Source of the DNA: Streptomyces sp. NBC_01260
GTDB lineage: Bacteria > Actinomycetota > Actinomycetes > Streptomycetales > Streptomycetaceae
NCBI RefSeq assembly: GCF_036226405.1
Contig: NZ_CP108464.1
Location: 5,952,001 to 6,016,000 of the forward strand
Length of the DNA: 64,000 nt
Reading direction: 5' to 3'
A program made the translations under genes and the position numbers. This document shows positions 33,901 to 42,291 of this stretch, one piece after another (within the stretch, counting starts at the first letter, position 1; each line of letters starts with the position of its first letter). The notes under the pieces were generated by a model. The model saw only the letters and a list, made by a program, of their open reading frames with translations, was not told where the DNA came from and did no database searches.

Positions 33901-34365
33901 TCAGGGGCGGGCCAGTGAAGACCGCATGGCCGCCATGAGCTTCTGGCGGGCCTCGCGGAAGGCGCGCCGTACCTGTGCGCACTCAGGATCGTCACGCAGA
34001 TGTCCGGCGACCACCGTGTCCCGGTAGAGGAGCAACTGGTAGGCGGCGTCCCTGGCGCACTGGGCCACTTCCGGTGACGCCAGTAGCTCCAGTTGGTACT
34101 GCTTCGAGTGCACGCCGTGGCTCAGGATGCCGGCGCGGGCGAGTTCGGTCCGTTCATCCACTGGTAGATGTCCCGATCGGCTGGCGTCGCTTATGGCGTC
34201 GCGCGCCTCGGTCAGGGCCTCCAGGAACTGGGCAGACACCGTGCGCAGGGTTTCTCTGTCGCGCTCGCCTCTGTCCCGTCGCCAACGCACTCGGTCTGTG
34301 GCGAGCGTGCTGCCCACCCCGATGACCGCACCCATCACTGTGGCAACCAACGCTGTCCATTCCAT
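33901..34365 (-). CDS. Membrane-anchored protein of unknown function
   Basis: 154 residues from the ATG of MEWTALVATVMGAVIGVGST, one N-terminal transmembrane helix followed by a basic RVRWRRDRGERDRE stop-transfer and a helical cytosolic domain (LRTVSAQFLEALTEARDAIS; VAQCARDAAYQLLLYRD; VRRAFREARQKLMAAMRS). This is a common small orphan type in Streptomyces islands. An upstream extension to 34509 lacks a ribosome site. Confidence 0.65.
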   Translation of the reverse strand: MEWTALVATVMGAVIGVGSTLATDRVRWRRDRGERDRETLRTVSAQFLEALTEARDAISDASRSGHLPVDERTELARAGILSHGVHSKQYQLELLASPEVAQCARDAAYQLLLYRDTVVAGHLRDDPECAQVRRAFREARQKLMAAMRSSLARP

Positions 34366-34531
34366 GGCCTGGAGACTACGAGCCCGTCGATTCTGGCGGC
34401 CAGGGGACTGCGACTCTTCCCTCATCGCACCACGGAGCACCCTCCCGGGGTCGTCCCGGGGCTGTCTCGGGGCCCTGGAAGGGCGCTCAACCATGACCAA
34501 CGCTGACAACTGCCGTCAGCTCAGCAGCGGG

Positions 34532-34774
34532 TCACAGCATTGGCCAATCCGCGTTCCCGCAGTTCGCACCCAGGGTCCCGTGGCGCTCTGTGTGCCCTGT
34601 GTCCTCGGCGGGGAAATGAGGTCGGGACTGTTCCTGGTACTGGTCCAGTGCCTGTCGGGTCATGGTGGCCCCGCGTGGGACACGGGTGCTGAGTTGATTC
34701 TGGCCGACGAAGTGCAGATGGTCCGGGATCAGGGCCGAGTCGGTGATCGCATCCCAGGACATGTTCAGGTTCAT
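34532..34774 (-). CDS. Short hypothetical gene
   Basis: 80 codons, MNLNMSWDAITDSALIPDHL, GQNQLSTRVPRGATMTRQAL, NCGNADWPML. Third-position GC is high, as in real genes here. Its ATG follows the TAG of the upstream frame with no gap, so translation could be coupled. I do not recognise a family. Confidence 0.4.
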   Translation of the reverse strand: MNLNMSWDAITDSALIPDHLHFVGQNQLSTRVPRGATMTRQALDQYQEQSRPHFPAEDTGHTERHGTLGANCGNADWPML

Positions 34775-34987
34775 CTACGCCGACGCGATACCTGTAAAGA
34801 AATATGGCCAGCCGCAATACGTCTTTCGGGCCCACAAGGTGAACTGGGCGTAGTGCCGCACCAGTTCAGCCCACCGCAGTAAGCTGGAGGCCAGTTCAGG
34901 CAATGCGTAGCATCCCATGGAAGAGGTCGCGTGGCGGTACTGGTCGACGAGCTCATGAAAAGGAAACTGCGTCCTCTTGGTCGTCAT
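34775..34987 (-). CDS. Short hypothetical gene upstream of, and abutting, the previous one
   Basis: 70 codons from the ATG of MTTKRTQFPFHELVDQYRHA (AAAGGG upstream); composition rich in Trp, Tyr and Phe (CYALPELASSLLRWAELV; KTYCGWPYFFTGIASA) argues for real coding. An inner ATG at 34918 would give 47 residues. It overlaps the 5' end of the divergent lipoprotein gene on the other strand, so one of the two N-termini is wrong. Confidence 0.35.
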   Translation of the reverse strand: MTTKRTQFPFHELVDQYRHATSSMGCYALPELASSLLRWAELVRHYAQFTLWARKTYCGWPYFFTGIASA

Positions 34988-35464
34988 CTCACCCTTTACG
35001 CCTCTGTATTGTCCGTGGCCCTCGTCGCTGGGTGTACGAGCGACTCCGATGGACCGAGTGCACCGGCGAGCAGCCCAGGCCGGCAGCAGAAGCCCTCGAA
35101 CGTGTCCGATCCCACCGACGGGCGACTGGGCAGGCAGGTCGAGGAGGCCCTCGGCACAGCCGAGGTCAGCGACAGTGATCCGCTGTTTGTAGAGGCCGGC
35201 CTTGAGCGGGTCGGTGGCGGGTTCCACTCGGTGCCTGAACTGGCCCGAGGGCATTCGTACGAGTTGTCGGTGGTCTGTGCCGGAAAGGGCAAGATCCGCC
35301 TTTCCGTAGCCCTGAAGAACCCCGTTCTCCAGACCCTTGATTGCGACGGTGTCACGTTCCGGCAGCGCCTCACGGTGTCGGCGGCCACGGTCGAGATCGA
35401 CGGCGACGGGATGAAGGGGGCTGCGGGGATGGTGGGTTGGCGCCTGGACAAGGTGAAGAAGTAG
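34931..35464 (+). CDS. Lipoprotein of unknown function
   Basis: 177 residues from a GTG with GAAGAGG upstream; an in-frame ATG at 34955 (MKRKLRPLGRHL) gives a more typical signal peptide. Lipobox VALVAGC. The mature part has a Ser/Pro linker and a small beta-rich domain (GGGFHSVPELARGHSYELSV then VCAGKGKIRLSVALKN; TLDCDGVTFRQRLTVSAATV) with a Cys pair (VVCAG, LDCDG). Exported and membrane-tethered. Confidence 0.75.
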   Translation: MAVLVDELMKRKLRPLGRHLTLYASVLSVALVAGCTSDSDGPSAPASSPGRQQKPSNVSDPTDGRLGRQVEEALGTAEVSDSDPLFVEAGLERVGGGFHSVPELARGHSYELSVVCAGKGKIRLSVALKNPVLQTLDCDGVTFRQRLTVSAATVEIDGDGMKGAAGMVGWRLDKVKK

Positions 35465-35522
35465 GTCGCAGGTTCATCAAGGCGCGGCACGATATTGTGC
35501 GCCGCATCCATTTCGGTGTCGC

Positions 35523-36188
35523 TTGGGCCGTCCTCGCGATCCGCGCCACTTCGGCCTGGTCGTAGGGGAGTTGCGGGCCCGCGGGATCGAGGTGGCGGTT
35601 CCGGAGCTGCATCGGGGCTCGCTCCCGGCCGACACGGAAGCCGTGCAGGAGGTCGTTGATGCCATGGGGGAGCCGCCGTTGGTTCTGGGCCACTCCTGCG
35701 GCGGGTCGGTCATCACCGGTCTGACGGGCGTGGGGCATCTGGTGTATCTGGCGGCCTTCGTGCCTGCTGAGGGGGAGAGCGCGGCTGGTCTTGGTGGCTC
35801 GACCGAGCTTCTGGCCTCTTCCGTCGTGCAGGACGGAGGCGGCCTCACTCACGTGGACCCGGCGGCAGCCATGGAGTTGTTCTACGACGACGCCCCGATC
35901 GGGCATGCGACCTGGGCGGCGTCCTTGCTGCGGCCGCAGGGGCCGGGGTGCGGGCGAGGTGTGCCGCAACGTCAGGCGTGGTGCGGCACGCCTTCCACGT
36001 ACGTCGTCTGCGCGCGGGATCGCGCGATCGACCCCGGGCTGCAGTGGACGATGAGCAGGCGTTGTGGCAGCGCGACGGCCTGGAAAACGAGCCACTCGCC
36101 CTTCATCAGTGAGCCCGGGAGAGTCGCCGCCGTACTGCGGAGCCTGCTTCGTCCCCGGGGTGGGCGCCTCAGCGCAGGGCTGTCGTGA
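35523..36188 (+). pseudogene. Alpha/beta hydrolase missing its N-terminal strand
   Basis: About 220 codons from a TTG. The nucleophile elbow VLGHSCGGSVITGL, the acid region YVVCARDRAIDPG and the final His in TSHSPFIS are all present. The first strand and oxyanion loop (the usual F-x-L-V-H-G-x-W) are absent: the frame enters at HFGLVVGELRARGIEVAVPE without a ribosome site. The first 10 codons (MGRPRDPR) are unrelated. A 5' truncation is the best explanation. Its 3' end overlaps the convergent phosphotransferase gene by 20 bases. Confidence 0.65.
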
Positions 36189-36909
36189 ACGCGGCGCGAT
36201 GCGCGGTTGTGAAGGCGTGCTCGCGGTGGGACCAGGCGATTCGCTCGGTGATCTGATCCTCCGAGGCGATCCGGGGTGCCGGCGTGCGGCGGTGCGCGTG
36301 CCACCAGTCGGCGTTGCGGGCCTGGCGGTCGGCGATCGCGTCGAGGAGGCCGCCGCGGGCCCGGTCCGGGAGTCCGTAGGCGTCGGCGAGGACTCGCACC
36401 TGGGCGGCCTGCTCTTCGGCGGGCGGCGCCTCGGACTTGGAGGTGATGCACCAGGTCCAGGCCATGTAGCCGAGGTCTTCGAGCGGGTCTCCCGGAGCGG
36501 CGGTGTCGAAGTCGATGAAGGCCACGGGGCGGTCCTCGCGGAATACGGTGTTGTTGGGTCCGGGATCGTGGTGGCAGACCACCGGGTGTGCTCCGGCGAG
36601 CGTGCTGCCTCGGGTGGCGTCGTGCAGGTCCCGCAACAGGGCCCCGGCCGCGCCCACTTGGGCATCGGTCCACCGCTGGAATCGGCGTGGCACCCAGCCG
36701 GGAAGGTAGCTGAGGATGTCACGGCCTGCCTGATCGTGGCCGAGATGGCGCGGTGCGCCGGTGAAGCCCTGCCTGTTCAGGTGTCCGAGCAGGTCGGCAG
36801 CGAAGGGCGAACAAGCGCCGACGGGGCGCCGGACCGTGTCACCGACCCGTACGACGCCCTGGGTGATACGGCCCCCGCACATCGGTACTTCGTCTTCGGC
36901 GATTTCCAT
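36169..36909 (-). CDS. APH-family phosphotransferase
   Basis: 246 residues from the ATG of MEIAEDEVPM; the frame extends to 37026. Kinase-like core: catalytic loop VVCHHDPGPNNTVF and metal-site loop VAFIDFDTAAPGDPLEDLGY, followed by MAWTWC, the aminoglycoside/choline phosphotransferase pattern. The N-terminal ATP-binding part is short (ITQGVVRVGDTVRRPVG). Substrate unknown; many homologues are not resistance enzymes. A GTGAGAGAC repeat lies just before the ATG. Confidence 0.85.
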   Translation of the reverse strand: MEIAEDEVPMCGGRITQGVVRVGDTVRRPVGACSPFAADLLGHLNRQGFTGAPRHLGHDQAGRDILSYLPGWVPRRFQRWTDAQVGAAGALLRDLHDATRGSTLAGAHPVVCHHDPGPNNTVFREDRPVAFIDFDTAAPGDPLEDLGYMAWTWCITSKSEAPPAEEQAAQVRVLADAYGLPDRARGGLLDAIADRQARNADWWHAHRRTPAPRIASEDQITERIAWSHREHAFTTAHRAAFTTALR

Positions 36910-37040
36910 GTCTCTCACGTCTCTCACGCCTTCCGCCGTCTCCACTGGGCCATTCATTCTGTCGATCCACCGTTCTGTCGTTCTCTCGTATGGGCTTTCA
37001 GTTCCGGCGGCGGGATACGGTGCCACCTGGCAGGAGGGTC

Positions 37041-38273
37041 ATGACCACCACCACCGACCGGCAGGAGCGCGGAGGGCGTGCCCTGTCCCCGCTGCGGATA
37101 CCGGCCTTTCGCCGGTTCCTGCTGGCCCACCTCGTATCCGCGACGGGTTCGGCGATGGCGCCCGTGGCGCTCGCGTTCGCCGTGATCGGTCACGGCGGGG
37201 GCGCGCAGTCGCTCGGGATCGTGCTCGCGGCGAACACCGTGCCGACCCTGGTCTTCCTTCTGCTGGGCGGCGTGCTCGCGGACCGGATGTCCCGTAGCCG
37301 GATCCTCTTCCTCGGGAATCTCGGTGCCGGGCTCGCCCAGGGGGCGGTCGGCTTTCTGGTGGCGACGGGGGCGGCGACGACACTCGCGATCAGCGTCTGT
37401 GCCTGCTTCTCCGGGGTGTCGGCCGCCTTCGTCACGCCTGCTGCCCAGGGGATCGCGAGTCGGCTCGTACCGAAGGAACAACTGCAGCAGGCCAACGCGC
37501 TGGTCCGGGTTCCCGGGAACGCCGTCAAGATCATGGGGCCGGTCGTCGGCGGATTCGTCGTGGCGTTCGCGGGCCCTGCCTGGGCGCTCGGGTGGGACGC
37601 GGGCACGTTCGTCGTTGCCGCTCTTCTCCTGCTCGGGCTCCGGCTCGTCGGCTCCGTCCCCACCGGGCGCGGTGCCGTGGGCGATCTCCGGGCCGGTTGG
37701 GCCGGCTTCCGCTCGCGGAGCTGGCTGTGGAGCTACACCGTGGCCGGGACCGCGGTTGTGGCGGCCTGGCTGGCCGGATACCAGTTGCTCGGGCCGCTCG
37801 TGGCGGCCGACAGCTATGCGGGTGCCGGTTCCTGGGGGCTCGTGCAGGGCGCCTTCGCCGCCGGGCTTCTCATGGGTACGTTCCTCTGCCTGGCCTGGAA
37901 GCCGCGACGGCTGATGCTGGTCTGTGTGACGGCCAGTGGGGGAATCATGCTCCCGCTGGCCGCCCTGGGGCTGGAGCTGCCCCTCGGCTGGGTGCTCGTG
38001 GCCGCCGTTGTCGCCGGCGCCGGGCTGGACGTCGCGATCGTCTCCTGGTCCACGATCATGCAACAGCAGCTACGAGACGCGGAGTTGGGACGCCTCGGCG
38101 CGTTCAATGCCGTGGGTGAACGCATCGCCGTCCCGATCGCGTACCTGCTGGTGGCGCTGGCCTCGAAGCACTGGACCAGTCAGCACATTCTGCTGGTGTG
38201 CGCGGGAACCATCCTCGCCGCCACCCTGGCCAATGCGTGCGTGCGCGATGTGTACCGGATCAACCGGGCGTGA
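37041..38273 (+). CDS. MFS transporter, 12-TMS exporter type
   Basis: 410 residues from the ATG of MTTTTDRQERGG with CAGGAGGG upstream. Twelve hydrophobic segments; RIPAFRRFLLAHLVSATGSA and the motif A loop GGVLADRMSRSRILFLGNLG match the MFS_3 / EntS-like exporter group. It probably extrudes a small molecule. It is divergent from the phosphotransferase gene with a 131-base spacer. Confidence 0.9.
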   Translation: MTTTTDRQERGGRALSPLRIPAFRRFLLAHLVSATGSAMAPVALAFAVIGHGGGAQSLGIVLAANTVPTLVFLLLGGVLADRMSRSRILFLGNLGAGLAQGAVGFLVATGAATTLAISVCACFSGVSAAFVTPAAQGIASRLVPKEQLQQANALVRVPGNAVKIMGPVVGGFVVAFAGPAWALGWDAGTFVVAALLLLGLRLVGSVPTGRGAVGDLRAGWAGFRSRSWLWSYTVAGTAVVAAWLAGYQLLGPLVAADSYAGAGSWGLVQGAFAAGLLMGTFLCLAWKPRRLMLVCVTASGGIMLPLAALGLELPLGWVLVAAVVAGAGLDVAIVSWSTIMQQQLRDAELGRLGAFNAVGERIAVPIAYLLVALASKHWTSQHILLVCAGTILAATLANACVRDVYRINRA

Positions 38274-38340
38274 ATCGCGGGCCGTGGCGATGCGCGCGTC
38301 CGGCATCCGGCTGCGCGATCCCTGACGGGCCACTGGTTTG

Positions 38341-38363
38341 TATATGTCGGTCACCGACCTATA
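38341..38363. promoter_or_regulatory. 23-bp near-perfect palindrome upstream of the methyltransferase
   Basis: TATATGTCGGT-C-ACCGACCTATA: eleven-base arms with a single mismatch, 85 bases before the methyltransferase start. Typical size for a TetR/GntR operator. No regulator gene is adjacent. Confidence 0.6.
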
Positions 38364-38448
38364 GTTGCCCCCGTGAAGCCCCGCCCCGGGGTCGGTCGAA
38401 GCTGCGGCTGCTACCGGGGCAGAGCCCTGCAACGGAGATGGAGCAGCC

Positions 38449-39225
38449 ATGGCCAGCAAGAAGAACCTCGTCGCCAACCGCGAATCCCTCGTCCACAAGG
38501 TCCGGTACGCCGCGAGCCGGCCGGACCGCATAGCCCCGTATCTGAGGCGGGCCGCCCGTGACCGCTGGCTGGCCTTCAAGCACCCCGGCCATGTGAACTA
38601 CTACCGGGCCGTGATGGCCTCGGACACCCGCCGCAACCCCGAGGCCGCCGTCGGCAGTCAGACGCACGAGCGCTGGCTGGCGCTGGGGCAGATGCAGTTC
38701 GACTACCTCCTGGGGCACGGACTCGCCCCCGGGGCTCGCATGCTGGACATCGGCTGCGGCAACCTCCGCGCGGGCTGGCGCTTCATCGAACACCTCGAAG
38801 CCGGGCACTATTACGGCATCGACATCTCGCCCGACATCCTGATTGCCGCGAAGCAGACGCTGGCGGCTCAGGGGCTCCAGGCCAAGGTCCCGCATCTGAC
38901 CATCACCAAGGACCTGACGCTGGACTTCCTGCCCGACGGGTACTTCGACGTCGTTCACGCGCACAGCGTGTTCTCGCACTCGCCGATCGAGATCATCGAC
39001 GAGTGCCTCGCCCACGTCGGCCGGGTGCTGGCCCCCGGTGGTCACTTCGACTTCACCTTCGACCGCACCACCGGTGCCGAACACCAGGTCCTGCGCGAGG
39101 ACTTCTACTACCGGACCCAGACCCTCGTCGACCTCGCGGCCCGGCACGGGCTGGCCGCGCGGTTCATGGAGGACTGGGAACGGCTCGGCCACGGACAGTC
39201 CAAGATCCGGGTCAGCGCCGGGTGA
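38449..39225 (+). CDS. Class I SAM-dependent methyltransferase
   Basis: 258 residues. Basic N-terminus (MASKKNLVANRESLVHKVRY), motif I ARMLDIGCGNLRAGWRFIEH, acidic YGIDISPDILIAAKQTL, motif IV YFDVVHAHSVFSHSPIEI and post-motif LAPGGHFDFTFDRT. The start ATG has GGAGAT upstream. Acceptor unknown; the N-terminal 60 residues (APYLRRAARDRWLAFKHPGH) are family specific and may hold the substrate. Monocistronic, with a palindrome in its promoter. Confidence 0.88.
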   Translation: MASKKNLVANRESLVHKVRYAASRPDRIAPYLRRAARDRWLAFKHPGHVNYYRAVMASDTRRNPEAAVGSQTHERWLALGQMQFDYLLGHGLAPGARMLDIGCGNLRAGWRFIEHLEAGHYYGIDISPDILIAAKQTLAAQGLQAKVPHLTITKDLTLDFLPDGYFDVVHAHSVFSHSPIEIIDECLAHVGRVLAPGGHFDFTFDRTTGAEHQVLREDFYYRTQTLVDLAARHGLAARFMEDWERLGHGQSKIRVSAG

Positions 39226-39300
39226 CGTGACCGGCCCCCGGGCGCGCGTGGTGCCCGCGTCCGGCGCCTCGTGAGCGGCGGGGGCATGGCGCCGGCGGCC

Positions 39301-40200
39301 TCAGCGGTTGCCGGTCGTGCCGGAGTTGCGGTCGCGCACGCGCCACAGGCGCAGGATCACGGCCGCGCCGGCGAGCAGGACGACGACCGGGAGCAGTGTG
39401 TCCTGGTCCACCACCCCGGCGGAATACCCCATGGCGACGAAGGGCGTTGAGGCGAGGGCGAATTGGCCGACGGTCCGGATGCCGGCCAGCGCCCGGAGGC
39501 CCGTCAGGGCCAGGGCGGCGGCCATGGGGGCGCCGAGGCGCCACAGGACGATGGCCCCGAGCCCGTTCGCATCGGCCAGAGCGAGGACGGCCACGGAGAG
39601 CGGGGCCCAGATCGCCAGCGCCACGATCCCCGCCGTACTCCGCATCCGGCCGGGCGGGCGCAGGTCCGGCGGGCAGGCCAGTGGGACAGCGGCCGCGACC
39701 ACCGGTGCCGGCAGGTACGCCACGAACTCCAGCGGCACGGCCGCACCCGCCGTCAGGCAGACCGCCAACAGAACGACGGCAGTGCCCAGCACGCCCGCGA
39801 GTGCGCACCGCGCGCCGGCAGCGAAGCGCCCGCCCAGCGCCACGACCGCTCCGACGAGGGCCAGCAGGTCGCAGCCGCCCAGGACGTAGCTGAGCGGCAC
39901 CAGGAAATCGGGGTTTCCGCTGATGATCCGGTCGCCGATCACCGAGACGAGGTCGAAGGCGGCATACGCGGCCGTCGCCGCCAGTGCGAAGGGGGCCGTG
40001 GCCGCGAAGAGGCGGCCGCCGCGCTGTGTGGACCCCAGGTGCAGGCGGAGGCGGAGCGCGTGCGCCACGATGTCGCAGGCCTCCCTGAACCGGGCGGTCC
40101 GGCCGGCCCCTTCGGTCGCCTCGCGGTAGGCCTCGGCTATCTCGTCCCCGAAGGCACGCCTGAATCCCGCCGGGTACAGACGCAGCAGCGGCAAGCTCAT
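39301..40200 (-). CDS. Integral membrane protein paired with PadR regulator
   Basis: 299 residues, an N-terminal soluble RLYPAGFRRAFGDEIAEAYR motif, then seven or eight hydrophobic helices. The Y-P-x-x-F-R-x-x-F-G-x-E motif is typical of permease-like proteins co-transcribed with PadR genes. Its ATG overlaps the PadR stop by four bases. Likely a transporter-associated or sensing membrane protein; not further identified. Confidence 0.8.
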   Translation of the reverse strand: MSLPLLRLYPAGFRRAFGDEIAEAYREATEGAGRTARFREACDIVAHALRLRLHLGSTQRGGRLFAATAPFALAATAAYAAFDLVSVIGDRIISGNPDFLVPLSYVLGGCDLLALVGAVVALGGRFAAGARCALAGVLGTAVVLLAVCLTAGAAVPLEFVAYLPAPVVAAAVPLACPPDLRPPGRMRSTAGIVALAIWAPLSVAVLALADANGLGAIVLWRLGAPMAAALALTGLRALAGIRTVGQFALASTPFVAMGYSAGVVDQDTLLPVVVLLAGAAVILRLWRVRDRNSGTTGNR

Positions 40201-40535
40201 GCGGTGGCCGGCTTCCCCGAGACGCCCAGGCGCCGGGTGGCCTCACGCGCGGTCGCGGCGATCCGCTGCACCTCGGCGGCCAGGCCCTGCCGACCGGCCG
40301 GGGTGAGGGTGTAGGTGCGCCGCAGCCTGCTGTCCACGACCTCCTCCGCGTGCACTTCGATCAGCCCCTCGTTCAAGAGGCGCTCCAGGCCTCCGTACAG
40401 CGTGCCGGTCCGCATCGTTACCCGCCCGCCCGAGATCTTCTCGACCTCACGCGCGATCGCGTAGCCGTGGCGGGGCTCGTCCGCGAGCGCGGTCAGGAGG
40501 AGCAGGGTCGGTTCCTGCATCGCACGATCACTCAT
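40197..40535 (-). CDS. PadR-family transcriptional regulator
   Basis: 112 residues from the ATG of MSDRAMQEPTLL. Winged helix: EPTLLLLTALADEPRHGYAI, GTLYGGLERLLNEGLIEVHA, SRLRRTYTLTPAGRQGLAAE. A TATTAT hexamer (40545-40550 region) lies seven bases before this ATG with no ribosome site, so the message may be leaderless; the ATG at 40544 overlaps that hexamer and the ATG at 40520 (MQEPT) is another choice. CCGGTATATGCCGG further upstream may be its operator. Co-transcribed with the membrane protein downstream. Confidence 0.88.
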   Translation of the reverse strand: MSDRAMQEPTLLLLTALADEPRHGYAIAREVEKISGGRVTMRTGTLYGGLERLLNEGLIEVHAEEVVDSRLRRTYTLTPAGRQGLAAEVQRIAATAREATRRLGVSGKPATA

Positions 40536-40598
40536 GTCCTGCATAATAGGTCACTCACCGGCATATACCGGCAGGGTGAGGGGCTGGTTCGGCGCCTG

Positions 40599-41030
40599 TC
40601 AGGTGCTGCTGGTTCGCCCGGTTCCCGGCTGGTGCTCGTCCGGGAGTGACTTCCCCAGCCGGGCCAGTGGGGACAGGGCCATGAACAGCGGGGACAGTGC
40701 CATGGCGGCGGCGGTGAGGAGTAGGCTCGTGCGCAGTCCCCACCGCGCGGCCAGGAAGCCGCCCAGCAGCGAGCCGAGCGGCGTCAGTCCCGTCCCGGCG
40801 AACGGCCGGCCGGAGCCGGCGTCGTAGCTCAGGCGTTGCAGTGCCTTGGCCAGGCGGGGCAGGTAGGGGGCGGGGCTGACCTGGGCGAGCACCCGGTACC
40901 TCCCCCGGGCAAGGGCCGCTTGGTGGTCGAGGGCTACGAACCGGTCCTGGGTCGCGGCCTGTTCCGGCGGGTCGGCGGGCCGGCGGTGGCCAGTGGTCAC
41001 CACCGGCCACCACCGATCATCAGCGGTCAT
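40599..41030 (-). CDS. Chimeric ORF: unknown N-terminus joined to the tail of an MFS transporter
   Basis: 143 codons. The ATG overlaps the stop of the reductase-like gene as ATGA, so it is translationally coupled. The first 70 residues (MTADDRWWPVVTTGHRRPAD; LARGRYRVLAQVSPAPYLPR) are unrecognised. From SGRPFAGTGLTPLGSLLGGF the frame is the last two helices of an MFS transporter (LAARWGLRTSLLLTAAAMAL, SPLFMALSPLARLGKSLPDE). Probably a deletion fusion; not a working transporter. Confidence 0.5.
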   Translation of the reverse strand: MTADDRWWPVVTTGHRRPADPPEQAATQDRFVALDHQAALARGRYRVLAQVSPAPYLPRLAKALQRLSYDAGSGRPFAGTGLTPLGSLLGGFLAARWGLRTSLLLTAAAMALSPLFMALSPLARLGKSLPDEHQPGTGRTSST

Positions 41031-41671
41031 CGCCTCCAGAACAGGAGGTGGGTGACTCCGCTGGGGCTCGGAACCGAGTCGAGGTGGAAGCGGTCGAGCA
41101 GCTCGGTGTGGCTCTCCCACAGCCGTTCGCCCTGGCCCAGGTCGACGGGTGCGACGGCGATGTGCATCGTGTCGATCAGGTCGGCCTCAAGGAACTCGCG
41201 GACGGTGGCGACCCCGCCACCGAGGCGCACGTCCCGGCCGTCGGCGGCCTCCTTCGCGCGGGCCAGCGCCTCGGCCGGTTTCGCGTCGAGGAAATGGAAC
41301 GTGGTGTCCGCCAGGGTGAAGGAGGGGCGCTCGTGATGGGTGAGTACGAAGACCGGCGTACGGAAGGGCGGGTTGTCTCCCCACCAGCCCTGCCACTCGT
41401 GGTTCTCCCACGGGCCGCGCTGGGGGCCGAACTTATTGCGCCCCATGATCTCCGCGCCCACGTTGTGGGTGTGGGCGCGGGTCATGTAGTCGTCCAGGCC
41501 TCGCGTGCCGCCGGGGTCGGTGCGGTTCACCCAGCTGGCGGTGGCGCCCGCCCAGGAGAACAGGGCGGTGGCATCTCCGTGGCCGAAGGGCCGTTCCAGG
41601 CTCTGGCCCTCACCGGCACCGAAACCGTCCCGCGACACGTTGAAGCACTGCACCCTCAACAGCTGTGACAT
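41027..41671 (-). CDS. Dihydrofolate-reductase-like (RibD C-terminal family) protein
   Basis: 214 residues from the ATG of MSQLLRVQCFNVSRDG (GAGGAG upstream). Fold markers: ATASWVNRTDPGGTRGLDDY, VGAEIMGRNKFGPQRGPWEN, GWWGDNPPFRTPVFVLTHHE, VRLGGGVATVREFLEADLID. Probably an NADPH-dependent reductase of unknown substrate, common in actinobacteria. It is divergent from the HxlR gene, with two matching palindromes between them, so it is the likely target of that regulator. Confidence 0.88.
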   Translation of the reverse strand: MSQLLRVQCFNVSRDGFGAGEGQSLERPFGHGDATALFSWAGATASWVNRTDPGGTRGLDDYMTRAHTHNVGAEIMGRNKFGPQRGPWENHEWQGWWGDNPPFRTPVFVLTHHERPSFTLADTTFHFLDAKPAEALARAKEAADGRDVRLGGGVATVREFLEADLIDTMHIAVAPVDLGQGERLWESHTELLDRFHLDSVPSPSGVTHLLFWRR

Positions 41672-41699
41672 GCATCCTCCTCTGAGTGACGACAAGCAA

Positions 41700-41727
41700 C
41701 AACCGGTTGCAACAAACAACCGGTTGT
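41700..41727. promoter_or_regulatory. Twin CAACCGGTTG operators (HxlR site)
   Basis: CAACCGGTTG at 41700-41709 and again at 41717-41726, centre-to-centre 17 bases, between the reductase-like gene and hxlR-type gene. Each is a perfect palindrome. Best candidate binding site for the adjacent HxlR protein. Confidence 0.75.
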
Positions 41728-41746
41728 ACAGTACTAGGCTGAGGGC

Positions 41747-42268
41747 ATGCCGCAACCAGGAGAGACGGGCCGCCTGCCCGTGCCGGAGGGGAAATCGGGC
41801 TGCCCGATCAACTTGACCGTCGAGCTGCTGGGTGACCGGTGGAGTCTGGTCGTGCTGCGGGATGTCATGTTCGGCGGCTACCGGCACTTCCGTGAGCTCC
41901 TCGCGCATTCGGTCGAGGGCATCGCGTCGAACATCCTCGCCGCCCGGCTGTCGAAGCTCGTGGGTGCCGGTCTGCTCACCCGGCACGATGATCCGAGCCA
42001 CCGGCAGAAGATCGAGTACCGGCTCACCGAGGCGTCGATCCAGCTCGTTCCGCTCATGACGCAGCTGGGCGACTGGGGCTCCCGATGGCTCCCGACCACA
42101 CCCGAGCTGTCGATCCGCGCCCAGCTCCTCGCTCGCGGCGGCCCCGAAATGGGGGAGAGGTTCATGGACGAGCTCCGCGCCATGCACCTCGAAGGCCGTC
42201 CGCAGCGTGCCGACGGTGTCCTCGCCGAACTCACCCTGGCCTACGAACGCGCCGTTTCCGAAGGCTGA
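41747..42268 (+). CDS. HxlR-family transcriptional regulator
   Basis: 173 residues. Winged helix with an N-terminal sensing Cys: GKSGCPINLTVELLGDRWSL, MFGGYRHFRELLAHSVEGIA, SNILAARLSKLVGAGLLTRH, IEYRLTEASIQLVPLMTQLG. HxlR/DUF24 regulators often respond to reactive aldehydes, quinones or disulfide stress through that Cys. Divergent from the reductase-like gene. Confidence 0.92.
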   Translation: MPQPGETGRLPVPEGKSGCPINLTVELLGDRWSLVVLRDVMFGGYRHFRELLAHSVEGIASNILAARLSKLVGAGLLTRHDDPSHRQKIEYRLTEASIQLVPLMTQLGDWGSRWLPTTPELSIRAQLLARGGPEMGERFMDELRAMHLEGRPQRADGVLAELTLAYERAVSEG

Positions 42269-42291
42269 GTACTGCTGAGCGGTGCTGGATG

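Noticed and set aside
36169..36909. Aminoglycoside resistance gene
   Set aside because: The APH fold is present, but nothing in the sequence shows an aminoglycoside substrate; left as a general phosphotransferase.
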